Positions 22,939-34,459 of a DNA stretch of 64,000 bases are shown piece by piece; within the stretch, counting starts at the first letter, position 1; each line of letters starts with the position of its first letter. This stretch comes from Angiostrongylus vasorum (lineage: Eukaryota > Nematoda > Chromadorea > Rhabditida > Metastrongylidae): positions 558,001 to 622,000 of the forward strand of contig JADANN010000415.1 in NCBI GenBank assembly GCA_018806985.1, read 5' to 3'. The notes under the pieces were generated by a model. The model saw only the letters and a list, made by a program, of their open reading frames with translations. It was not told where the DNA came from and ran no database searches. The position numbers and the translations under genes are program-made.

Positions 22939-23078
22939 CTAAATGCATAAAATTTGCCATTCTTAGTCTAACTGCTAATAAACCAACACATAAAGTTATA
23001 ACTGCACTTGTATGAATCTCTGGAGTTGAATTTCTCGACATACTATTTCTTAATGAATATCAGCTATCGAATTCATAA

Positions 23079-23378
23079 GGGGCGCATAGCGCAGTGGTCG
23101 GAAGTGCCCCGCAATACAAATGCGATCGATCGCCGAGCCTCAGGCTTACCAAGCTTTCCAACCCTCCGAGGTCGGCAAATTAGTACCAGGCTTGTCAGGG
23201 CGGATAGCCTGAGCAGGGCGAGCAGCACTAGCTCTATACATCGGTAGGCCCGTGGTGAGTTATTGTAAAGGCTAGATATACATTCAGTGACCTCCAACAA
23301 CGCTTAATAAAGTCGAATGCATGGCGCATTCCTCAGGGGATTGACCAACGCCTAGAGCTTTATCCTTTATCCTTTCAT
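23079..23378 (+). mobile_element. tRNA-derived SINE1 (unit A)
   Basis: Head GGCGCATAGCGCAGTGGTCG and GATCGATCGCCG; tail TATCCTTTATCCTTTC. Same position as 57768 in unit B, so older than the duplication. Confidence 0.8.
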
Positions 23379-23461
23379 AGACTTCATTCTTATGTCATCC
23401 CATTACTTCTTTTCTCTAATCGAGTAGTAATATGGTTGTCGAATTCTGAAATTGTTGTTTT

Positions 23462-23960
23462 TTAGGTCAGATTAATAAGGATTTCTGTCTGCTTTGGAAA
23501 ACACGGAATGAGATAGCATGGCTTTTGTAGAACTTCCATGACTCCTGCAGGCTTTTTTGTGATGTCGATGAAAGTGAAACAAAGCGATCTGTTGGACCCT
23601 CGCGATGCTCTGACAGTTTCATCGTCGTGTGGATATGGTCTATCACAGTGAATTCTTTTCGAAACCCTACTTGCTCGTATGGCTGTCCTTTGCCCACTTA
23701 TTCTTTCGATCACTATTCACGGTTACTCAGGTGAAATGCTGGCAGAAGCAAGACACCACCCAGACTAGGGCTCCGTTACCGACGTCGAAATCATCCCACG
23801 TTATCATCCTGTAGTCGCCGAACAATTTCCAATCAGTGTTATCTGGTTAATGCAGACATGAATTTTGGAACATACAGAAGTTTATTGGCGAAGTTCCACC
23901 ACTGCCTATGAACTTACATGAGATATCATTCCTTGGCAGAATTTACAAGCTTAAGTTATT
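23462..23960 (-). mobile_element. RTE reverse transcriptase remnant (unit A)
   Basis: The minus strand keeps VGFRKEFTVIDHIHTTMKLS, matching the 'AGFRKGF(S/C)xxDHIHT' segment of RTE RT, then loses frame. A matching remnant lies at 58140-58480, so the insertion predates the duplication. Confidence 0.65.
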
Positions 23961-24572
23961 GGCAGGTCTTTTTCTTCCGTGGTAAGCTTTTTTCTTCTGA
24001 CCGCTGCTTTCGAAAAGAAAAGGAGACTGGATTTTTTAATATACACTATATATTGCAACCGTCTGGTCACTTTTAAATAAATATCTGATCAAACATATAG
24101 CAAAAAGCAAAACTTTACATTTTTTAAAGTTCGCTCTTGAGAAAAATTTGTGGATGAGTTGTCTCATGTTCTTTGAACAGTGTTATTCGCGTCAGACATT
24201 CATGCGAATGAGACAAACCAACTTCGCCTACAGTAACTGTTCTTGTTCTTGGCTTGTTCCCTTGGTTTTGAGTTATTGCAATTAAAGACAATTCCTCAGC
24301 TTATAATGGTGAACCGTTCCCTTTTCTTAAGACCTTCGTCACGTTCAAAGATGAGTTTCGGTGTTTTCATCTTTCAATTTGATTACCGCAAATTTGCAGA
24401 TTTATGGAAAATACTACTATTGTGACGCCACTGAACTTGCGACGGAAAAATCCGGTGACAAAGTGTTGTCCTATCGAAAAACGCCACACGACATCACATC
24501 ATGTCGTGAATTTTTAACGAGTTGAGTATTTTTCGAATCTGTTGAGGAATACGAATAGGAACAAAAAATGTG

Positions 24573-25310
24573 TTGCGAAATATAACTTATATAATGCTGA
24601 GGTATTTGCAAAACTTCGGACCGCAGGTGTCTGCGGTGGGGAACGAACGCGCTATTGTCCTTTCCCTGGAGCAACGCGTTCCCCACCACACCATGCGTGG
24701 TCCTTTGTTTCGCCTGTCTCTCAGCTAGTTCTATCGATCACTTGCCATCAACATTCACCCTTAACTGGGTTCAATGCCGATTTGGGTTCCCCAGATCAAT
24801 CCCGTTGACGGGTGATTGTTGATGGCAAGTGATCGATAGAACTAGCTGAGAGAGGCGAAACGAAGGACCACGCATGGTGTGGTGGTGAACGTATTACACC
24901 CCGGAGAGGACAATAGCGCGTTCGTTCCCCACCGCAGACACCTGCGGTCCGGAGTTTTGCAAATATCTCAGCTTCGTTGAAATTATATTTCGCAATATAC
25001 CCTGCCATCAAAAAAGAGTAGGCAGTAGGCAAAAAGGTTAAAATTGTGATTATAACTATAGCCTCAACTTAACTGGGTTCAATGCCGATTTGTGCTCCCC
25101 AGATCAATCCCATTGACGGGTGATTGCTGATGGCAAAAAAAAGATCGATAGAACTAGCTGAGAGACAGGCGAAGCGAAGGACTCGCATGGTGTGGTGGTG
25201 AACGCGTTACTCCCCGGAAAGGACAATAGCGCGTTCGTTCCCCACCATAGGCACCTGCGGTCCAGAGTTTTGCAAATATCTCAGCTTCGTTGAAAAAGGT
25301 TAAGATTGTG
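24573..25310. mobile_element. Foldback (SINE3-type) composite with target-site duplication
   Basis: About 740 bases flanked by ACAAAAAATGTG (24561) and ACAAAAATGTG (25311). Copy B has the single unoccupied site at about 62413. It contains a long palindrome (about 24590-24995) whose arms read GCTGAGGTATTTGCAAAAC, CCGCAGGTGTCTGCGGTGG and GAACTAGCTGAGAGA, then a further direct-orientation unit (25070-25300). Confidence 0.8.
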
Positions 25311-25370
25311 ACAAAAATGTGTGTATGAAAAGGAAACGAGTGAAGAACTGGATAAGATCAGCTTTCTCAC

Positions 25371-25520
25371 ATTGATAAACTGTTGAGCAACCGCATATGA
25401 TGTCATCACACCAGTTAGAGGGAAGAGAATCACTGGAAGTAAAGCAGTCACGGGCAAAGGTAGCACTTCCGTCATCCAGTACACTGCCATCACACAAACA
25501 CAGAAAGCACAACGCCATTC
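25371..25520 (-). CDS. SLC13 copy A, coding exon 2
   Basis: 150 bp encoding 50 residues including [20 protein letters not shown] and AQQFIN. The donor is GTGAGA. The matching residues in copy B differ at only a few positions. Confidence 0.88.
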
Positions 25521-25614
25521 CTTTAAATAAAATAGAGCTTTGCTTCTGCACGAAATGGAAAATTAGACTTGAAAAAACAGAGAATGTTAAAAAGAAAAGC
25601 TACCAGTTTTATTA

Positions 25615-26700
25615 ATTCCCAAGACGACTTTCTGTCAACCACGGCAATGACCAAGTAATACATTATATTCTTGTTGAGCAAGAGCCAAGTGTCACTTTAC
25701 TTTTTATTGACGATAATGCTGACGTTTCGGTGACTTTCCCTTTCTTGAGAGCCTGAAAGGGCCAAGTTGACTTTAATCTGCCTGGCCAAACACCTCCATA
25801 ACCAGACAGATAAAATGCTAGACCAAGATTTTAACCGTACTGCTTTCTATAAATCTTCGCCTGATAATTTCACGTGGAGACCAAACGCGCAGAGTTCACA
25901 CAGAAGCGTCTTATGTCTCTCACATTAAAATATCAGTCTTAAACACTGTGCACTGTGTGAGACCACGTGCGATTACGAGGCATTCCTACGCGCGGTCCAT
26001 TTTCGGATTCCTGGAAATTATCAAGAATTCCTTGGGAGTTTTTGCGCACTGGTGTTTTCGTTTCCTGTGCTAAGATATCCCATGCACCCCTTGTGGAGTA
26101 TTTGGTTTAACTTTCTGTTTACCGACTAGGTGTTCTTTTATACGACCGTTGAGTGGTCTATCGGTTTTCGGCAACGTATTCACCCGCACGCTTCACAAGG
26201 GGGTTAGATAAAGGGTGCAGAAACTCACGCAATCACACTGCCTGTACTGTTAGGGAAATAGAGGCCTATAGGACAGAAAGACATAAGACCATCCTCGCAC
26301 AGGAGTCGAAAACTTCGGTGAGCAAAACTCGCAAGGCATTCTGAATAAATTACATGGACACGTGATCTCACACACTATTCAGTACTGTTATATAAATGTG
26401 AGAGGCACATTACGCTTCCATATGAACTGTGTGCAGTTGGTCTGCACGTGAAATACTCAGGGAAAGAATTATAAAAAGTGGGGGAGTTTTCCACGAAATT
26501 TCCAGTATGTTTTCAATGCGATTGAAATCTCGGTTTAGTTTTTTCTCTGTTTGGTTACGGAGATGTTTGGCCGAGTAGATTGCAGTAGACTTGACCTTCT
26601 CAAACTTTGAAGAAAGCCAAACCCACTGAAACATTGGCATTTCCGTCAATAGAGAGTAAACTAACGCCTTGTGTTTGCTCAACAGGAATAAAGTGAGCTA
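25615..26700. mobile_element. PLE ends in inverted pair (unit A)
   Basis: The left arm begins at the conserved PLE terminus (GACTTTCTGTCAACCACGG) with a degenerate hammerhead motif at 25719. The right arm (about 26240-26700) is its inverted counterpart. GIY-YIG 3' sequence only, no RT. The counterpart is 62725-63885. Confidence 0.7.
25719..25754 (-). ncRNA. Degenerate hammerhead-like motif
   Basis: Minus strand: GGCT, then CTCAAGA (core G changed to C), weak stem II, CCGAAACGTCAGC. PLE end next to SLC13 copy A exon 2. Confidence 0.4.
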
Positions 26701-26794
26701 CTACTTATTTCTTTTTCCTTCGAGCATATCTTTTTTCTAGATTTCCAATTCTATCACTACTTGAGCACAATTGTTGACGATGCCGCACAATACT

Positions 26795-27010
26795 AGTTGG
26801 GCCGTAGCTCAGACCAACCGAGCCTCCAAAACTTCGGTGTCCGAAACTTGTTACCAGCCTTGTTTGGGAAAAGCTCCCTTTAGTCCTCGAAAGGCTGCGA
26901 CTAGCACACCACAGGTACCGAGAAATTCCAGGGAAAATCGACCAGTTTAGCATTAATCGGTAATAGCTGGAGGAGGACAAAGACCACAAGTGGCAGCCGA
27001 ATCCCTTCGT
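26795..27010 (+). mobile_element. SINE2 fragment (unit A)
   Basis: TTGGGCCGTAGCTCAGACCA head side, GTTACCAGCCTTGTTTGGG, CAGCCGAATCCCTTCG. The same insert starts at 63950 in unit B. Confidence 0.65.
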
Positions 27011-27543
27011 CAATTCCAAAACCTTCGCTGGCAACTGATACGATACAACAACCCAGAAATTCTAAAGCCAGCAAAATGCGTCCAGACGAAACGTATAAAT
27101 GACATGCTGCCAACATTGGATTTTTTTTTGGAAATAATGATGTTTTCAAACAACAAGTGTTCCCTAGCACATCGTAGAGGCTTGGACTTGCCGCCTCCTA
27201 TGAGAATCTCAATGAAGAAAAATCGTTGAATTAACACTGGTCTTATTTGCTGCAGCTAGTTATCCCTTAGATAACACGCAACTGATTTGCCATCTCTAAC
27301 CAAACAAAACTGTGAAGGATCGCGAAAAAAAACTCAAGCAGCACTTAATTAGAATTCTAGCCGAGCTCTTGAATTTTCGCGACGGAACACTACCGTTGAG
27401 AGCTCGAGATCATTTGTGGATTGACTGTGTAACAATTTCTAAAGTTAGCAATAAAAAATAGTGCAGAGTTGTATTTTTGAAGCGTGTTCCAATTTTTATT
27501 CGCTGAAAAATTGTATATTTGTATTTCGTAAAGTGGCTTCAAG

Positions 27544-27822
27544 AGCGCATGTGACTGACACAGTGGTCCGAGGCGCCCTGAAACACACACATAGAATTGA
27601 TCACCGCGCCCACCCTCCACCAAGCCTTTCATCCCTCCGGGATCGACAAATTGGTACCAGACTTGTCTGGGAGGATAGCAGCACTGGCTCGATACATTGG
27701 TAGGCCAACGCGAGTCATTATAAAGGCCAGATATGCACCTCCAACGATGCTTAATGAAGTCGAGTGCGTGGGGCATCCCTAAGTGATTGATCAACTCCGA
27801 CAGCTTTATCCTTTATCCTTTA
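27544..27822 (+). mobile_element. tRNA-derived SINE1
   Basis: Head GACACAGTGGTCCGAGGCGC with an eroded B-box; middle GATCGACAAATTGGTACCAG; tail TTTATCCTTTATCCTTT. It lies between SLC13 copy A exons 1 and 2. Confidence 0.8.
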
Positions 27823-28330
27823 AGGTGCTTCAAGTAAAACTACTTGCAAAAGTAAAGAAAGCATTAAAGGAAAATGAGGAACTCTATGCACGAAATCTTT
27901 TACGCGTATTCTAAATGAAACAGGAAATTTTGCAGTTTATTCGCTTAATTAAAACACAATTCGTGATCAAATGTGCAGGGAAAAATCCAACACCTTATTT
28001 ACTTAGGACAGAAATAGTCCAAATAATGGATTTGTGAACGTGAGAAAGTTAATAATGAGGAAATAGATGTTCGGATTTTTAGATTCATTCTGTGAAGGAC
28101 ACCGTAGAAGCCCGACTTCCCTCAGGAACTCAGATACGATGACTTTTGTGCGGGTTATCCCACCCATCCTGCACCCTTTGATCGGTCCATGTAGTTAGGG
28201 TATGAAACGTGAGAGATTTATTATTTTCATGTAATTAAGACAATAACCTTGATAAAACGTGAAGAACTAAATTTTCAAGTGATTTCCGAAAAGAAAAGCT
28301 CGAATAGATGAAAAAAAGCTCTTGATTTAC

Positions 28331-28439
28331 CTTTTTCGTTGGAGAACAGCATCGGACTGAAAGCGATCGGCGTGATCAGCAACACCAAAGCTGCTTTACA
28401 TCGTTGCAACAGATTCAATCCCAATTGGAGTCTTGTCAC
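28331..28439 (-). CDS. SLC13 copy A, candidate coding exon 1
   Basis: 109 bp encoding VTRLQLGLNLLQRCKAALVL, then LITPIAFSPMLFSNEK. It resembles the first membrane segment of SLC13 proteins (hydrophobic, ..P...P.LF). There is no ATG in frame, so the start lies in a further upstream exon. The donor GTAAAT leaves one extra base against exon 2. If the A5 run before it were A4 the phase would fit. Confidence 0.5.
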
Positions 28440-28754
28440 CTTAATTATTTAGCAACCATTTTTGTTTATTTTATAATTTTTACAGAATTTTCTCTGTGGA
28501 TTTGGTTGATCTGCGCGTAGAAGTGATTGTGCCACTTTAATGTGTTTCTGCCGGAAATACTTTTGTAAGAAATAACAGAAAAATCGCCACTTGACAGAGA
28601 GCTAGATTTCGAATCGATTTGGTCTTTGTTTGAAAATCATTGCCTCTCATTTCGAAAGAGACTCAACAAGGAGAAATTCAAAGCTCTAAAATAGAAGAAT
28701 AAGGGAAGGAAACTACAACTGCATGTTATAACTAATTAATTTATTTTATTTTAT

Positions 28755-29117
28755 CTGACCCATCTTCACGCCTACTGTGCGGATCCCAGCACTTCTCACA
28801 TTGGATTCGTTTCCTCGCATCCATCGTCCACGAAGATCTTCCAACTTCTAGGTGTGGCTTCGGTTGCTGTTTGAGGAATTTCATTTTATCCTAAATGTCG
28901 CAGAATACTGGTTGAGCAATTCTCCCTGGAGTCCAGAGATAGCCGGCCTGGAGCGTTTCCATTTGGATTGCAGAGAGCAATTTTTTTTCCCAGACAAGTC
29001 CGATACGAATTTCCCCGTCCTCGGAGGTATAAGAGACTAAGTTGGCCTGGAGCGGAATCGAACTAGCACCATGCTCGTGATGACGAACATCACTACCACT
29101 GTGCTAACCGCCCCTAT
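28755..29117 (-). mobile_element. tRNA-derived SINE2, most complete copy
   Basis: Minus strand begins GGGGCGGTTAGCACAGTGGT (A-box) and has GTGCTAGTTCGATTCCGCTC (B-box), then a body with CTCAAACAGCAACCGAAGCC, and ends in an ATAAA-rich tail. Confidence 0.8.
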
Positions 29118-29119
29118 AA

Positions 29120-29960
29120 ATAATTATAATATAACATAATTCTTTGCAATTTATTTTAGGCAGCGATATTGGAAGCTATTTAGAAGTTAGGAAAATGCTG
29201 TTGAGAATCGAAGAGTTGATAGAAGTAGTAAAGATAAAGAAGAACATTTATAAAAACGCATGAGAGTACAAATAAAATTTAAAGAAAAAAAACATAAAAC
29301 TAAAAAAATCTGGGAAAAAATACGTGCTTTGGGGGTTATTTTTTATCTTTCGCCACTAGTGATTTCAGGATCATTTGGCCTACAAACGATAGCGTTTTTC
29401 GATTTTCGATCCTCAACCCTCACAACGTGCCAAAAGACTGGCACGTTTTTTGAAAAGTGCTCTTAATACCCATGATTCACTATCTTTGCACTATAGAGAA
29501 TTTGACAAACACATGGAACATAACACATAATGCGTAGTAAAGAAATGTCATGGGCAATATGAATGTACGAGAAAGGGAAAGAATGATAGCAAAAATTCAT
29601 GCCATCAAGTTGATTGGCGTGATTTCAACGCTAGGAAAATAATGTTCGTTTGGAAACGTTAGTGTTGAACGATGAGTAGTTCCACATCTCCATCTTGAAA
29701 CGAGGAAACAATAGAGGAAAGGGAAACTGGGTTTCTGTTTATCCACGAGCGAAGGGTCCCTCCGTTTTATTGAAGTGAAAAACTTCTTCAATGATATCAA
29801 CTGTATGAGATGTAAGGGAATTTACCCATTGTGGACAAAATTGGCGCGGCGACACTGCAGCGTTAATAAAAGATCGGTGGAAAGCTAAAACGTTTTTAAT
29901 CTTCCTGATTTATTCAAATATCAAGTGAAACTATAGTTCTTGTAGGTTATAGACATCGCA
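29120..29960. other. AT-rich spacer between two SINE2 copies
   Basis: No coding signal or shared repeat seen. Confidence 0.5.
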
Positions 29961-29964
29961 AGAG

Positions 29965-30345
29965 TGGAAAGCACAGTGGTGGTGACATCCGTCATCACGA
30001 GCATAGTGCCAGTTCGATTTCGCTCCGGGCCAACTAAGTCTCTCATCCCTCCAGGGTCGGAAAAATTGGAACCGGCCTTGTCTGAGAAAAAAAACTCGCT
30101 ACCCGCAATCCAACAGGGAAGGCTTCAGTCCGGCTGTCTTAAGACTCCAGGGACAACTGCTCGACCAGCACTCCACGACGTTCAAGATGAAATGAAAATC
30201 CTCAAGCAGCAACCGAAGCCACACACGTAAAAGTTGGAAGATCTTCGTGGACAATGGATGCGAGTAAACGAATGAATGTGAGAAGTGCTGGCATCCACTC
30301 AGTAGATGTGAAGACGGGTCATATAAAGTAAAATAAAGTACAAAC
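29965..30345 (+). mobile_element. tRNA-derived SINE2
   Basis: AGCACAGTGGTGGTGACATC and CCAGTTCGATTTCGCTCC head; TCAAGCAGCAACCGAAGCC body; AAAGTAAAATAAAG tail. Confidence 0.8.
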
Positions 30346-30349
30346 ATTG

Positions 30350-31580
30350 CAGATGATTTCGTCGTTGGAATAAAGGATACCGTACGGATGTCAAACCAAG
30401 AATCAACAACGATTTTGTTTTATTTGGGCATAAACCAAACATAAAGTTACCATTATGACGAAGAGTGCAGAGTAGTGCACGAAGATCGAATCGACACTGC
30501 AATTTCACGTCAGAATGGGTGGGCTTCGTAAATATGACCAGTACCTCTTTATGTGGGAGGAAAAAACGGCATGCATACGGTTAACATTGGCTGTTCTGTG
30601 CCGCCGCAAATATGAACATGTTTTAATCTCCCGTAACAATCGACACTCTTTCGTATCGTTGTTTTAATCAACAAGAACGGAGTTATTTATTGAATAATGA
30701 AAAAGTTCAAATGACATCCACGTATGGTGACAGAAGGAGAACATAATGAGCTTCACTAAATCGTTCCATATACACTGTTTTCCTGGATATTCAAAGGTTG
30801 TTCGTAAAATGTAGCAAATCCTGATTCTAGGAGGATCGATGAGAATCGAAAGCTTTTCATGGGAGTACGTTCTCGAAAAGTTGATGCTGAACCAAATTTG
30901 CATCATCCGCTGGCGCGAGACCCAGTTCTCTGGTCACTCAACGAGAAAGGGAACCCTATAGTAAAAAAAATAGCGGCATATACTCAATAGTTAGGAAGCG
31001 GAAATTCGGTAAACTATGATAAGCAAAAAGAAGTGAAGGAGAAATGACGAAGATTTTAATGAACAGGGAAGTCCTTCTATAGTTCAACGGCCGCCAGGAG
31101 TACAAGGTGATTAAGAGAGCCCTTCTTGAGGTTAGACAAGCACAACGGACGAAAAGGAGCTTTTTTCTTCGAAAATGGGACTACGAAAAAAACAGTTCTA
31201 ATGAGGGTATTTTTTTCCCACATTCTCCCACAAATATAACAGTCTCTGACTTAATTACAAATAGGGCTTTACTACGCAAATTACAAAGCAAAAAGAAAAA
31301 AAATTGAGGGTCGGAAAGCCAGCCATGTCGTCTTTGATAGATATTCTCAAAAAAAAGTTGAGGTCGCGAAAAAAGCTAGACGACTTCCTTTCTTGAAGTT
31401 GATTTTTTCCGTTTCTTTTTTGAGATAATATTCGCAGTTCGTTGGCGAAACCAGTGCTTATAAAAAATAGTTAATTAATATTACTAGGATTGCACAGTAG
31501 TTTTCAAGTTTCGTTAAAGGATTGAGCAGGGGCTTGATGCCATGGCTGGCGTTCATTCATTCGATTACTACATGCATTGT
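30350..31580. other. AT-rich spacer, nothing recognised
   Basis: Poly-A and poly-T runs, no repeat family shared with the rest of the window, open stretches short and unconserved. Confidence 0.5.
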
Positions 31581-31589
31581 TCTAATTTG

Positions 31590-31895
31590 ATCCCACCCTA
31601 GGTCTCATCACTCCGGTGTCACTAAATTGGCGCCAAAAATTTTTGTAACATCAACTCATTCTTCCTTAATTCACGGTGGACGGTTATTCTAGAATTTTAG
31701 AGAGAATCGACTGGACCACCTTTCAACGACATCCTTGAACAGAATGAAAATCTTCAAGCAGCAGCTAAATCCATGCAAAAAGTCCGAAGACATTCATGAA
31801 TGATGGAGGCGAGGACACAAATCAAATGCGAAAAGTGCTGGAATACATGTAGTAGATGTGAAGAGTGGTTATGGGATGTAAATAAATTTCAATAG
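31590..31895 (+). mobile_element. SINE2, eroded
   Basis: Retains CTTCAAGCAGCAGCTAAATC, GAAAAGTGCTGGAATACATG and a TAAATAAAT tail. Confidence 0.6.
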
Positions 31896-32751
31896 TAACT
31901 CCCACGTCCGACTTTCTATTAATCTCGGCATTGGTTGAATAATTCTTTCTACTTCTGTTTAGCAAACACGACGTCTCATATTATTTCTTTATTTACGTAA
32001 AAGGCAGATTTCGCCTTCCTCAGAGCCTGGGAAGGTCAACTTGACTGCAATCTACACGGTTAAACGCCTCCATAACCAAACAGAGAAAATGTTGAACCAA
32101 AATTTCAATCGCATTGAACACGGAGCCTTTGCACACTCACCGCTTTCTAAAAGTCTTTCACTAAATATTTTACGTGAAGACCAACAGCACAGAGTTCACA
32201 TGGAGTCGTAATGTACCCATCTCATCAGAATAACGGGCTTATATACTGCACAATATCAGGCGTGATAATGAGGCATTCCTCCCTGCGGTTCATTTCCGGA
32301 TTCCTGGAATTGGTCCAGAATGCCTCGAGAATTTTGCGCGCTTGCGTTCTCGATTCTTGCGCGAGGATCGTTACTCGTACTTCAAAATCTTCTCCGTTAT
32401 GTCTCTGCGTACTATGCTTGCCTAATGGAGTGTCACGTTTGTCGATAGGTGTTCTTTTTATACGAACGCAGAGTGGTCTACCCGTTTCGCCAACGTATTC
32501 ATCCCCCGCACCCTTTACAAGAGATCAAATAAACTGTACCCGAACTCATGCACCGTCTCCACCATTGGGGGGAAATTATACAATTTTGCGTTGCAAATAG
32601 ACGGTCGTAAAGGCGGTTACGAACTAGCTGTCATCTTAGATTACTCGGTGGCATTTCAATTATCGTTACCGATTTCTCTAGACCGGCCCTTCTTAAACAG
32701 CGTTTTATAGCTGCACTTACTCATTTGAAATGAAGAGCAAGATAAGAGAAT

Positions 32752-32785
32752 GAACGAATGAATGAATGAATGAATGAATAGATGT
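32752..32785. repeat. GAAT microsatellite
   Basis: About seven GAAT units at the point where the left PLE arm loses RT sequence. Confidence 0.9.
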
Positions 32786-33562
32786 ATGGCTTGCACTGCG
32801 GAGTCATTCGACACGTTTGTATAGAGGGCGATGACGTCGAAGGACTCCATCACGTACGCGCTGTTGCGCTGCACAGTACGTAGACGATCCAGGAACATTT
32901 GGGTGGTCGTTACATGGGATGGAATGTACTTCAGCAACTGGGTAAGTATTAGGGTTATTAACTACGTTATTCTATCCGTTGGCCCGTCCACGCAGCTAAT
33001 GATAGGCCTGACCTTAAATAACGATGGATCGGTAGACACGAGATCATCGCTGGATACTAACTTATGGATTTTTGATAAGTAAGTACAGGACGAGACATGT
33101 TGGTAGGTCAACTTTGAGTTCAGAGATAACCGATGGTTTTAACCCAGCCGCTCTTGCCATTTTAACCCGTTCGTGCGATTGCATTCATGTCTAAGGTGGA
33201 AGCACCAGCAATCGATCTCGGGCCGTTATTCTACTGTAGATATGTTGATGACTGCTTAGTCATTTGTTCAACACAAGAGGAAATTGACAAATTTTTCTAG
33301 TTGTTGAACGAACAGTCAGAGTATATTAAATTCACCCGAGAGAAACCAAAAGAAAACTGGCTTCCATTTCTGAACGTGTAAATTAACCTGTCAGAAAACG
33401 GCTACGTTACGAAATGGTATCGAAAGCCAAGTAGTAAAAACATCTTTGTTCATTACCTCTCCTCTCACCCCTCTCACACGAAGAGGGCGCTTGTAAGAAA
33501 CATGTTTCGAACAGCTACCAGCGTGTGCACAGGAAGGGAGCAGAGAGAGGAGTCCCGGAAAC

Positions 33563-33943
33563 TTGGCGCGGCAAATAGCCATTTTTAATGGCTATCAAAA
33601 TGTAGCTCGGGATAGGTGTAGAGGAAACCACGGGCCCCCCAACGACAACTCTAGCGACAATAAGGTCCCGTTTATCCTGCCCTTCATTTTAAATGAAGTA
33701 AGTGCAGCTATAAAACGCTGTTTAAGAAGGGCCGGTCTAGAGAATTCGGTAACCGTAACTGAAATGCCACCGAGTAATCTAAGACGCCAACTAGTTCGTA
33801 ACCGCCTATACGACCGTCTATGTGTAACGCAAAATTGTATAAGTTGCCCCAATGGTAGAGACGGTGACTGCATGAGTTCAGGTACAGTTTATCTGATCTC
33901 TTGTAAAGCGTGCGGGGACGAATACGTTGGCGAAACGGGATAG
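33563..33943 (+). CDS. PLE ORF segment with GIY-YIG endonuclease N-terminal part
   Basis: 126 residues, open. A cysteine cluster (CVTQNCISCPNGRDGDC) precedes the GIY-YIG motif YLISCKACGDEYVGETG. A stop directly follows, and the rest of the nuclease continues in another frame to about 34180. In PLEs this domain is fused behind RT and nicks target DNA. Here it is a decayed fragment. Confidence 0.7.
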   Translation: MARQIAIFNGYQNVARDRCRGNHGPPNDNSSDNKVPFILPFILNEVSAAIKRCLRRAGLENSVTVTEMPPSNLRRQLVRNRLYDRLCVTQNCISCPNGRDGDCMSSGTVYLISCKACGDEYVGETG

Positions 33944-34400
33944 ACCACTCTGCGTTCGTATAAAAGAACACCTAGTTGGCATACGTAAACCAAATACTCC
34001 ACTAGGCACGCATAGGGACGCAGAGACATAACGGAGAAGATTTTGAAGTACGGGTTACGATCCTAGAGCGGGAATCGAGAACACAAGCGCGCAAATTTCT
34101 CGAGGCACTCTGGACCAATTCCAGGAATCCGAAAATGAACCGCAGGGAGGAATGCCTCATTATCACGCCTGATATTGTGCAGTATATAAGCCTGTTATTC
34201 TGATGAGATGGGTACATTACGATCCCCATGTGAACTCTGTGCTGTTGGTCTTTACGTAAAATATTTAGTGGAAGACTCCTAGAAAGCGGTGAGTGTGCAA
34301 AGGCTCCGTGTTCAGTGTGATTGAAATTTTTGTTCAACATTATCTCTATTTGGTTATGGAGGCGTTTAATCGTGTAGATTGCAGTCAACTCGACCTTTTC

Positions 34401-34437
34401 AGGCCCTGAGGAAGGCGAAATCCGCCGAAACGTCAGC
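34401..34437 (+). ncRNA. Hammerhead-like ribozyme motif
   Basis: Core CTGAGGA, stem GGCG/CGCC, GAAA, CGTC, AGC. One mismatch at the base of stem I. It lies at the right end of the PLE at 31.9-34.45 kb. Confidence 0.55.
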
Positions 34438-34459
34438 TTGTGCGCAAATAAAAAAAAAT

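Larger units (their letters stand above)
11390..26850. repeat. Segmental duplication, unit A
   Basis: Colinear with 39300-64000 in the same orientation. Shared landmarks include all SLC13 exons 2-13, the PLE fragment at 13090, the SINE at 14.3 kb, the PLE tail at 17.97 kb, the SINE2 at 19.95 kb, RT remnants at 20.6-21.5 kb and 23.5 kb, the SINE1 at 23.08 kb, the PLE pair at 25.6 kb and the SINE2 head at 26.8 kb. Confidence 0.9.
12820..28439 (-). pseudogene. nac (SLC13-like): SLC13-family cotransporter, copy A (probable pseudogene, or sequence with homopolymer errors)
   Basis: The same exon series as copy B, about 28 kb away and in the same orientation: 28331-28439 (candidate exon 1), 25371-25520, 22823-22938, 22656-22694, 21676-21777, 19611-19745, 17768-17956, 17030-17125, 15027-15161, 14835-14925, 14487-14656, 13673-13810, 12820-12958. 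Three exons are one base longer than in B. Exon 8 has T5 where B has T4, exon 9 has an extra base in an AC-rich run, and exon 13 has T4 where B has T3. After the exon 8 shift, reading reaches TAA early in exon 9. Exon 5 uses a GC donor. All other exons are open and conserved. Either this is a young pseudogene or the extra bases are sequencing errors; the sequence alone cannot decide. Confidence 0.75.
31905..34450. mobile_element. Penelope-like element, inverted pair
   Basis: The right half (about 33180-34450) reads plus: RT palm CRYVDDCLVICSTQEEIDKF at about 33230, linker [20 protein letters not shown], then the best-preserved GIY-YIG segment (VYLISCKACGDEYVGETG) at 33880-33943. The left half reads minus: RT N-terminal part FLDRLRTVQRNSAYVMESFD at 32770-32940, then GIY-YIG and 3' end to 31960. 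A GAAT microsatellite sits where the left RT breaks off. Confidence 0.8.

Noticed and set aside
196..25310. Assembly artefact explanation for the foldback palindromes (inverted chimeric reads)
   Set aside because: The arms differ by several bases, the unit occurs at several loci, and one copy has a target-site duplication with an empty sister site.
32211..32600. 129-codon plus-strand open frame
   Set aside because: Antisense to the left PLE arm, same reason as 34002-34592.
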